From Planctomycetales bacterium (GTDB lineage Bacteria > Planctomycetota > Phycisphaerae > SM23-33): a stretch of 8,329 bases of DNA. The stretch covers positions 1-8,329 of the forward strand of contig DAOVLS010000085.1 of the NCBI GenBank assembly GCA_030631125.1, given 5' to 3'. The first letter of the stretch is position 1. The number at the start of each line of letters is the position of its first letter. Position numbers and translations under genes: made by a program. The notes beneath the pieces are model-generated. The model saw only the letters and a program-made list of their open reading frames with translations, did no database searches and was not told the DNA's origin. Below are positions 1-5,585 of the stretch, piece by piece.

Positions 1-26
1 CAATAAATTGCTGGGCTGTTTTCATA

Positions 27-141
27 TGGTCCCTGACGGGACCAAAACTTGCATCCTCTTGTCCCGTAGGGACTTACGAAAATAGCCCACCACCTCGGCG
101 GTGGGACGACACGGCAAATAAATTACCAGTCCCGTAGAGAC
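27..141. repeat. Cluster of short palindromes, REP/BIME-like
   Basis: Four short inverted repeats lie in 115 bases separated by AT-rich spacers. They are TGGTCCC-TGAC-GGGACCA (27-44, perfect 7-bp arms), GTCCC-GTA-GGGAC (61-73, perfect 5-bp arms), CCCACC...GGTGGG (86-105, 6-bp arms) and GTCCC-GTA-GAGAC (129-141, one arm mismatch). Read on the minus strand, the first is GTCCCGTCAGGGAC, so it looks like an inverted copy of the same unit as the second and third. AATAAATT occurs on both sides (near 2 and 117). Mixed-orientation short palindromes of this kind are typical of REP/BIME elements mobilised by RAYT-type transposases. From memory, GTCCCGTAGGGAC blocks followed by a CCCACC/GGTGGG hairpin are common in planctomycete genomes. 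No transposase gene is present here, so the link is inference. Confidence 0.6.
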
Positions 142-364
142 GAATAAGGCATACGTTCATGTTTTCTGTCAATTTGCCACTTGGGCAACAGGCCCTTATT
201 GCCGGTGGTATTATTCCCGATTTCCGAACTAAATCCCCACGGTGGCCTTGGGCCTGACCGCAGAGTCGAACTGATACGGAGGTTATCCGAATCCGGCGCA
301 ATAGACAAGGCCACTCTCACCGACGCCGGGTCATGCGCCGGTTCCGCTCCGGTATCCGTGTCCG
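142..364. other. Non-coding stretch downstream of the ABC operon
   Basis: No convincing gene is seen here; the open frames are short and resemble nothing I recognise. The minus-strand ABC operon ends at 365, so its terminator would be expected in this stretch, but I find no stable hairpin followed by a T-run in the minus direction. The only small hairpin is GGGC/GCCC at 183-195, which is too weak to call. Confidence 0.4.
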
Positions 365-2221
365 TCACTCCGACCGGATAAACTCCTCGTACATCATCGC
401 GTATCGTCCGCCTGCCGCCAGCAGATCCCGGTGTGTGCCCTCTTCCGTAAGCCTTCCATCCTCGATGACCAGCACGCGGTCGGCGCTGCGGACGGTGGAC
501 AGGCGGTGCGCGACGATGAAGCATGTGCGGCGCTGCGTCAACCGGCGCAGCGCTTCCTGAACTTTCAGTTCCGTCTGCGTATCCACGCTGGAGGTCGCCT
601 CGTCAAGGATCAGTATCCGCGGGCCTGCCAACATCGCCCTGGTGAAGCAGATGAGTTGTCTCTGCCCGGCCGACAGCAAACCGCCGCGCTCGCCGACCTG
701 GGTTTCGTATCCCTGCGGAAGCGCCTCGATGGCAGCCTGGCTGCCGATCTGCCTGGCGCACTGAATAACTCCTTCATCGGTCGCCTCCGACCGGCCGTAG
801 CGGATATTGTCCATCACCGTTCCGGCGAACAGGAAGTTCTCCTGAAGTACGATACCCATGCGCTTGTGAAGCGACGATTGGGCGATGTCCCGTATGTCCC
901 AGTCGTCGATGCGGACATTTCCTTGCTGCGCCTCGTAGAATCGGGCAATCAGGCGACAGACGGTCGTTTTCCCCGCCCCGGTCGGGCCGACCAGGGCGAT
1001 CACCTCGCCGGGGCGCACGCCGAAAGACACATCGTGAAGAACCGGCGTGCCTTCGATGTAAGAGAACGTAACATGGTCGAACGTAACATCGCCTTGGAAG
1101 TCCGACGGGCTGACCGCGCCGGGTCTGTCCACAATCTCCGGTTTGGTGTCGAGCACCTCGATGACCCGATCCGCCGCCGCCAGCGAGTGCAGCAGTTGAC
1201 TGTAGATGTGCGTCAGCATGTCTATTGGTCGGAAGAACATCGCCACATAGACCAGGAAGGCCGCTACCGTTCCGGCCGTTACGCGACCTTGACCTTCGGG
1301 CAGACCGGACGTTACCGTGATCCGCCAGGCGCCGAAGAGAATCACGACGACCTGTGCACACATCCATATCGACCGCGTGCCGATCATGTACCGCCCGTGG
1401 ACGCGCTGCGTTTCGATGCGTGTATCATACAACTGATCCGTCAGGTTTCCGAAAACCTCAAAATTCCGCTGCTCCCGCGCGAAGGCCTGGATAACCCGTG
1501 CGCCGGCGATCGACTCGGCGACATTGGCCGTTAGCTGACCGGTTTGGGCTCGAACCTGCCGCCAGGCGTCCGACGCCTTGATGCGGAATCGGCGAGTCAG
1601 CAGGTACAACACCGGAAGGATAGGGAATACCGCGCAGAACAGCACCGGGTCCTTCCACAGCATGGCTGCGGATGCACCGATGATCATGAACATCGAGGAG
1701 ATGATGTGGCTCGGCGCCCAGGCAATCGTTTCCTGGAGGGCGTCCATGTCCGCCGTGCCCCGCGCGATCAACTGCCCCGACTTCCATTTGTCGTAGAAGC
1801 GCAGCGAAAGACAATGCAGATGGCGGAAAAACCGCTTCCGCATCCCGTACATGAACCGCTGGGCGTACACCGTCGTCCGATAAATCTCGAAATACCGCAC
1901 CACACTCATCAGGAAAAACAGACCTACGAATCCGCAGATCAGCAACCCGATGTCGTGCCACGCGCCGGTGAAGATGGCGGCCCTCTCGGCCTCGCCTACC
2001 GCGGCGGTTATTGACCTGGTCGCCCTGATCACGCCGTCGATCGCCGACTGCAGAAGTAGCGGAACCATCAGTTCCGCAGCCGTCAGGATCAGCGACAGGC
2101 AGACGTTGATAAGGATGACCCACCGGTACGGCCTCAGCCAGCCAAGGATTCGGCGCAGCGCCCCACGGCTCAGCCGCGTCGGAGTGGGGTTATCCGGATC
2201 GACATGACCAAACCGGCTCAT
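365..2221 (-). CDS. ABC exporter half-transporter, catalytic-Glu subunit with LSAGQ signature
   Basis: 618 residues, the usual length of a type IV (MsbA/MDR-like) half-exporter with an N-terminal membrane domain fused to an ATPase domain. About six hydrophobic segments lie near residues 34-56, 89-111, 170-188, 190-210, 282-302 and 314-335. The loop motif FYDKWKSGQL (142-151) is typical of the family. The nucleotide-binding domain has Walker A GPTGAGKT (412-419), Q-loop Gln460, signature LSAGQ (516-520), Walker B RILILD (535-540) with catalytic Glu541, and switch His572 in VAHR. The signature departs from LSGGQ at its third position. ATG at 2219-2221 overlaps the TGA of the upstream gene as ATGA and has a strong AGGAGGTGA just before it, so translational coupling is likely. 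The protein should pair with the upstream gene product in the inner membrane to export a substrate (drug, lipid or peptide) that the sequence does not identify. Confidence 0.93.
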   Translation of the reverse strand: MSRFGHVDPDNPTPTRLSRGALRRILGWLRPYRWVILINVCLSLILTAAELMVPLLLQSAIDGVIRATRSITAAVGEAERAAIFTGAWHDIGLLICGFVGLFFLMSVVRYFEIYRTTVYAQRFMYGMRKRFFRHLHCLSLRFYDKWKSGQLIARGTADMDALQETIAWAPSHIISSMFMIIGASAAMLWKDPVLFCAVFPILPVLYLLTRRFRIKASDAWRQVRAQTGQLTANVAESIAGARVIQAFAREQRNFEVFGNLTDQLYDTRIETQRVHGRYMIGTRSIWMCAQVVVILFGAWRITVTSGLPEGQGRVTAGTVAAFLVYVAMFFRPIDMLTHIYSQLLHSLAAADRVIEVLDTKPEIVDRPGAVSPSDFQGDVTFDHVTFSYIEGTPVLHDVSFGVRPGEVIALVGPTGAGKTTVCRLIARFYEAQQGNVRIDDWDIRDIAQSSLHKRMGIVLQENFLFAGTVMDNIRYGRSEATDEGVIQCARQIGSQAAIEALPQGYETQVGERGGLLSAGQRQLICFTRAMLAGPRILILDEATSSVDTQTELKVQEALRRLTQRRTCFIVAHRLSTVRSADRVLVIEDGRLTEEGTHRDLLAAGGRYAMMYEEFIRSE

Positions 2222-2234
2222 TGATTCACCTCCT
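2218..2234 (-). promoter_or_regulatory. ATGA overlap with strong Shine-Dalgarno, coupling the two ABC genes
   Basis: On the minus strand AGGAGGTGA (2226-2234) lies inside the last codons of the first ABC gene, about 4 nt before the ATG of the second. The stop TGA (2218-2220) and start ATG (2219-2221) share two bases. This is the classic arrangement for translational coupling and stoichiometric synthesis of two subunits. Confidence 0.8.
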
Positions 2235-4032
2235 CGTCGTCAAGTCCCAACTGCCACTGCATCCGGACAAATTCCCGGTAGGGACCCTCCTGGGCGAGTA
2301 GTTCGGCGTGCGTTCCCTGCTGCACGATTCGCCCTTCGTCCATCACAAGCACCAGGTCGGCGAGCTTCACCGTCGTGATGCGGTGGGCGATGACGAACGT
2401 CGTGCGGTCCTTCATTACCTCGGTCAGACCGTTCTGGATCGCTCGTTCTGTCGTCGCGTCCACGCTGGCGGTGGCGTCGTCCAGGATCAGGATCCGCGGA
2501 TCGACCAGCAGCGCCCGGGCGATCGTAACACGCTGTCGCTGCCCGCCGGACAGACTGATGCCGCGCTCACCGACGGCTGTGTCGTAACCGTCCTCGAACG
2601 TCGCGGCAAACTCCTCCACGCCGGCGCGCCGCGCGACGTCTTCGATGGCCCGCTTCTCCGCCTCCGGTACGCCGAAGGCAATGTTCTCGGCAAGGCTCGC
2701 AGAGAACAGAAACGTATCCTGGAAGACGAAACCGATCTCCGCTCTAAGCCGCTCCGTCTGGACCGTGCGGATGTCCACGCCGTCAATGATGATTCGTCCT
2801 TCCTGCGGATCGTAAAACCGCGGCAGCAACTTAATCAGCGTTGATTTACCGCTACCCGTCGGGCCAACCAGGGCCACGTTCGTCCCCGCCGGAATGTCCA
2901 GATTCACATCCTTCAGGACAGGCCGGTCGTCGTAACCGAAATTGACATTCTCGAAAACGACGTGCCCGCAACCATCGGGCATTGGTTCCGGTTCCTCCGG
3001 CGTCCCGACCTCCGTCTTGGCGTCGAGTATCTCGAAGACGCGTTCAGCCGAGACGAGGCTGTGCTCCAGCGTTCCGACCATCCGCGCGATCATCTGCATG
3101 TTGCTCGTCAGCATGCGTGACCAGCGGAAGACCGTATAGATCACGCCGATAGCAATGGCCCCTTGCAGCGCTCGGTACGAAGTTATCGCGAGCACCGACA
3201 GCAAGCCCAACTGCCCAAGGTAGAACACCGCCGGCTGATAGACGGCGAAGTTCCTGGCCAGGCGAATGTAGCGCTTCAGGACGCCGTGGCTGGCATGGTC
3301 GTACCGTTTCTCTTCCTCCGGCTCGCGCCCGAACGCCCGGACCACCTGCACGCCCTGGACGTTCTCCGAGAGGATCTGCGTCGAGCGGTCCATCTCATGC
3401 CGCATGTCGTGGAACATCGGGTGGATCCGCTTGGAGAACACGATCATCGCAAAGGCGTAAACCGGCACGAATGGCAGAGCCACCAACGCCACCCAAGGGT
3501 CGATCCAGAACATCGCCGCCATAGTCCCGATAATCAGCAGGACGATTTCCGATCCCTGGACGAGTACCATCGTGTAGAACATCCGAAGCATGTTCACGTC
3601 ACCGATGGTCCGGTTAATCAACTGCCCCGTTTCCTGCTTGTCGAAGTACGAGAAGCTCTGTTGCAGAATCTTACGGTAGATCCGTCGCCGAAAGTCCGTC
3701 AGGATCTTCATCCTCGTATGGGCCATAAGCATGGCATTGGCGTAACCGAGCCCGACGGCGCCGGCCGTTACGATCGCAAGGAGGGCGATCCGCCATACGA
3801 GAGGCCGGACGTTCTGCCATGTCCACTGACCCCCCTCCAGTGATTCGAGCGTCGCAGTGATGCTGGAACCCACAAGGTACGGGCGCAGCAGGTTCAGACA
3901 CGACATGGCCATGCCCATCACGACGCCGACCGCCAGATAGGCGGCATAGGGTCGGGCCATGGCGAATATCCGCCGGAGGATCACGCCTCGCGGCTGAGTC
4001 AACTCCAGATTGTCGTGGTCCTTTCCAGCCAT
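2218..4032 (-). CDS. ABC exporter half-transporter, degenerate-Walker-B subunit
   Basis: 604 residues from the ATG at 4030-4032, giving a full-length type IV exporter half-transporter. Membrane segments lie at about residues 29-48, 80-102, 155-173, 176-198, 265-287 and 290-305, and the loop motif YFDKQETGQL at 129-138. The ATPase domain has Walker A GPTGSGKS (390-397), Q-loop Gln438, canonical LSGGQ (494-498), Walker B RILILD (513-518) followed by Asp519 where the catalytic Glu is expected (LDDATASVD), and switch His550. Asp at that position is the hallmark of the non-hydrolytic site in heterodimeric exporters such as BmrCD, LmrCD and TM287/288. Start choice: this ATG has GGCGG 6 nt upstream. 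An in-frame ATG at 4066-4068 would add MPLPASWGWRCI but has no clear ribosome-binding site. The gene is first in a two-gene operon with the 365-2221 gene. The substrate is unknown. Confidence 0.92.
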   Translation of the reverse strand: MAGKDHDNLELTQPRGVILRRIFAMARPYAAYLAVGVVMGMAMSCLNLLRPYLVGSSITATLESLEGGQWTWQNVRPLVWRIALLAIVTAGAVGLGYANAMLMAHTRMKILTDFRRRIYRKILQQSFSYFDKQETGQLINRTIGDVNMLRMFYTMVLVQGSEIVLLIIGTMAAMFWIDPWVALVALPFVPVYAFAMIVFSKRIHPMFHDMRHEMDRSTQILSENVQGVQVVRAFGREPEEEKRYDHASHGVLKRYIRLARNFAVYQPAVFYLGQLGLLSVLAITSYRALQGAIAIGVIYTVFRWSRMLTSNMQMIARMVGTLEHSLVSAERVFEILDAKTEVGTPEEPEPMPDGCGHVVFENVNFGYDDRPVLKDVNLDIPAGTNVALVGPTGSGKSTLIKLLPRFYDPQEGRIIIDGVDIRTVQTERLRAEIGFVFQDTFLFSASLAENIAFGVPEAEKRAIEDVARRAGVEEFAATFEDGYDTAVGERGISLSGGQRQRVTIARALLVDPRILILDDATASVDATTERAIQNGLTEVMKDRTTFVIAHRITTVKLADLVLVMDEGRIVQQGTHAELLAQEGPYREFVRMQWQLGLDDEEVNQ

Positions 4033-4096
4033 AATACACCGCCATCCCCACGAAGCCGGCAGCGGCATTCCGAGGCACGCAGCGCGCCAATCCCTT

Positions 4097-4125
4097 CTTT
4101 TAAACGGTTTGTCCCATTAACTCAA
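4097..4125 (-). promoter_or_regulatory. Candidate housekeeping promoter for the ABC operon
   Basis: On the minus strand TTGAGT (4120-4125) is separated by 17 bases from TAAAAG (4097-4102). Each hexamer matches 4 of 6 positions of the sigma-70 consensus at ideal spacing. Transcription would start near 4090, upstream of either possible start of the first ABC gene. The match is moderate and could be chance. Confidence 0.35.
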
Positions 4126-4242
4126 GCCCCCTGCAGTAAAACCCTGGAAAGTGCCCCAGGCATCGTAACCCCCCGGACGACCTTTCTTTCTACTTCTATT
4201 CAAGGCGAACAAAAACAAAAGCAATTTTCTGGCAGACCAAAT

Positions 4243-4269
4243 TAATCCCGACCCCGAAACTGCCGATGC
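4243..4269 (+). promoter_or_regulatory. Candidate sigma-28 (FliA/SigD-type) promoter upstream of cheY
   Basis: TAAT (4243-4246), then 15 bases, then GCCGATGC (4262-4269). The flagellar sigma-28 consensus is TAAA-N15-GCCGATAA, so the match is 3 of 4 and 6 of 8 at correct spacing. The stronger argument is recurrence: TAATCCC-N12-GCCGAT appears again at 8062, in the other intergenic region before a plus-strand gene of this cluster. Predicted transcription start is near 4276, leaving a leader of about 265 nt before cheY. Confidence 0.55.
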
Positions 4270-4281
4270 TATTACGTGAGG

Positions 4282-4501
4282 CATGAGACTGTAATTTGCT
4301 TCGGAAGAGCGTCTGTTAAGTTTTCGGAGTTGAAGACCGCTTCTGTCCGATAGCGGTGGTCTCATGTGTGCGTAAAATATCGCATGGTGCTGCGGTATGT
4401 GCGGTTGAGAACGAGGTCTCCAAATCGCGGTCATCGCGATTGGAAACATCGCCAAACGGGGTTGGTCACGCCTTTGCAATGGATTCTCCGTATCCGGAGA
4501 A
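4282..4501 (+). promoter_or_regulatory. Hairpin-rich leader of the cheY-cheX-cheA unit
   Basis: The DNA between the candidate sigma-28 start and cheY contains four perfect inverted repeats. CATGAGAC (4282-4289) pairs with GTCTCATG (4359-4366), an 8-bp long-range helix. Nested inside it, ACCGCT (4336-4341) pairs with AGCGGT (4352-4357). Further on, AATCGCG (4423-4429) pairs with CGCGATT (4435-4441) around a GTCAT loop and extends by two more pairs past a bulged A. Finally TTCTCCG (4484-4490) pairs with CGGAGAA (4495-4501) around TATC. None is followed by a T-run, so they are not simple terminators. I do not recognise a known riboswitch. A structured 5' untranslated region is inferred; the hairpins themselves are visible. 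Confidence 0.45.
4462..4478 (+). promoter_or_regulatory. Possible sigma-54 promoter upstream of cheY
   Basis: TTGG (4462-4465) and TTTGCA (4473-4478) place GG and GC exactly 10 bases apart, as in the -24/-12 elements of RpoN promoters (TTGGCACG-N4-TTGCA). The -12 half matches well, but the CACG after GG is shifted by one base. It would start transcription near 4489, about 50 nt before cheY. It is an alternative or addition to the sigma-28 candidate at 4243, and weaker because it is seen only once. Confidence 0.3.
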
Positions 4502-4542
4502 CACCGGCGAACTTGTTGAACCTACAAAGAAGGAGCAACAAA

Positions 4543-4977
4543 ATGCAGATTAATGCACTCATCGTGGATGACTCCGGGATCATGCGGAAGATGGTGATGC
4601 GCACCCTCACCGAGAGCCGGTTGGCGCAATTCACCTTTACCGAAGCGGTGGACGGCCTGGACGCCCTCGAAAAATTCGATTCCAAGAAAACGGCCATGAT
4701 GTTCGTGGACTGGAACATGCCTAACATGAGCGGAATCGATTTCGTCAAAAAGATTCGGGCCACTGAGAAGCGCCACGTCCCGGTCGTGATGATTACCACC
4801 GAAGGGACCATGGGCAAGGTCGAAGAAGCCCTCGACGAAGCAAAGGTCGATAGTTACGTCGTCAAGCCCTTCACCGCCGAGGTGCTTAAGAAAAAACTCG
4901 AACCACTGTTCGCCAAGTTCGCGGACAAGAAAGAGGCCAAGGGTTTCTTCGGAAAACTGGCGGGCAAAGTCGCCTGA
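4543..4977 (+). CDS. cheY: Chemotaxis response regulator CheY
   Basis: 144 residues, a single receiver domain with no output domain. The acidic pocket is Asp9-Asp10 (IVDDS), the phosphoacceptor is Asp56 in FVDWNMP, the switch Thr is Thr85 (MITTEG), the aromatic switch residue is Tyr105 and the conserved Lys is Lys108 (VVKPF). DWNMP and the free-standing form are typical of CheY, which receives phosphate from CheA and acts on the flagellar motor. The ATG at 4543 has GAAGGAG 7 nt upstream. The reading frame stays open back to 4366, but without a comparable site. The receiver fold ends near residue 125, and the remaining tail is Lys-rich and then GFFGKLAGKVA, an extension beyond the usual 120-130 residues. 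Next to cheX and cheA, the assignment as the pathway CheY is firm. Confidence 0.94.
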   Translation: MQINALIVDDSGIMRKMVMRTLTESRLAQFTFTEAVDGLDALEKFDSKKTAMMFVDWNMPNMSGIDFVKKIRATEKRHVPVVMITTEGTMGKVEEALDEAKVDSYVVKPFTAEVLKKKLEPLFAKFADKKEAKGFFGKLAGKVA

Positions 4978-5020
4978 CGGGAGTTCTGAAGGCATGACCG
5001 CAATATAAAGGAAGGCAACC

Positions 5021-5521
5021 GTGGACACGACAAATACCGCAACGACGTCGGAAGTGGAACACCTCGATTGTGTCGCAGAAGCGGCCGTGGAGATTTTCAA
5101 CATTACCTGTGAATTGACGATCAACCCTCTCGATAAAGAAGAAAACCTCGCAGGCGACGGCGTCATTATCGCCGTTATCTCGCTGGTGGGCGACGTGGAT
5201 TGGTCTGTTTTCCTTGGTCTGCCTCGCCAGACGGCAACCTCTGTCGCCGCCAAGTTCGCCGGGTTCGAAATTCCCTTCGACAGCGCGGACATGGGCGATG
5301 CCATCGGCGAACTGTCCAACATACTCGGCGGACAGGTCAAGGCCCTGCTGGACCGGCGCAGCGTCAAGGCCGACATCTCTCTGCCAAGCGTAATGCGGGC
5401 TGAAAACATGGCAGTCCTGGTTCAGCGGGACGTCGCCGGGACAAAGACCTGCTTCGACTCGTCGCTGGGGAAACTGTGGACCGGCGCGGCAGTCGGCAAG
5501 GGCGGTTCTGTTGTGATGTAG
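5021..5521 (+). CDS. cheX: CheX-like CheY-P phosphatase
   Basis: 166 residues. The region GDAIGELSNILGGQVKALL (92-110) carries the E-x-x-N motif (Glu97, Asn100) of the CheC/CheX/FliY phosphatase family, in which these two side chains position water to dephosphorylate CheY. Only one such motif is seen, as in CheX; CheC and FliY usually have two. The length matches CheX, and the hydrophobic strand-like segments GVIIAVISLVGDVDW and MAVLVQRDV fit the fold. The start is GTG at 5021-5023, preceded by AAGGAAGG with about 5 nt spacing. It lies 43 nt after cheY and 64 nt before cheA on the same strand, so it is probably part of one operon and resets CheY-P made by the next gene product. CheX usually works as a dimer. 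Confidence 0.85.
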   Translation: MDTTNTATTSEVEHLDCVAEAAVEIFNITCELTINPLDKEENLAGDGVIIAVISLVGDVDWSVFLGLPRQTATSVAAKFAGFEIPFDSADMGDAIGELSNILGGQVKALLDRRSVKADISLPSVMRAENMAVLVQRDVAGTKTCFDSSLGKLWTGAAVGKGGSVVM

Positions 5522-5585
5522 GAAGACGCAGGAAACCCAAGGCTAATGACCGAGTCGAAAGCATAACAGACTTCGGGGAACTAAA

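Noticed and set aside
27..141. CRISPR array
   Set aside because: The repeats are short palindromes in mixed orientation with irregular spacing, not uniform 25-40 bp direct repeats with spacers.
431..1534. Long plus-strand open frame opposite the ABC gene
   Set aside because: It is antisense to intact Walker A and signature motifs, its product is Arg/His-rich with no recognisable domain, and it arises from GC-rich codon bias.
4033..4068. 12-residue N-terminal extension of the first ABC gene
   Set aside because: The ATG at 4068 lacks a ribosome-binding site, while the ATG at 4032 has GGCGG at good spacing; the longer form remains possible.
4143..4160. CCTGG/CCAGG inverted repeat in the divergent intergenic region
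   Set aside because: Only 5-bp arms and no context to distinguish an operator from chance.
4346..4353. TCCGATAG as another sigma-28 -10 element
   Set aside because: No TAAA-like -35 lies 15 bases upstream (GAGT instead).
4366..4542. Upstream extension of the cheY reading frame
   Set aside because: The frame is open, but the added residues are not receiver-like and the only strong ribosome-binding site is just before 4543.
4270..4542. Known c-di-GMP (GEMM) riboswitch in the cheY leader
   Set aside because: I could not find the conserved GEMM core; the folding seen does not match it by eye.
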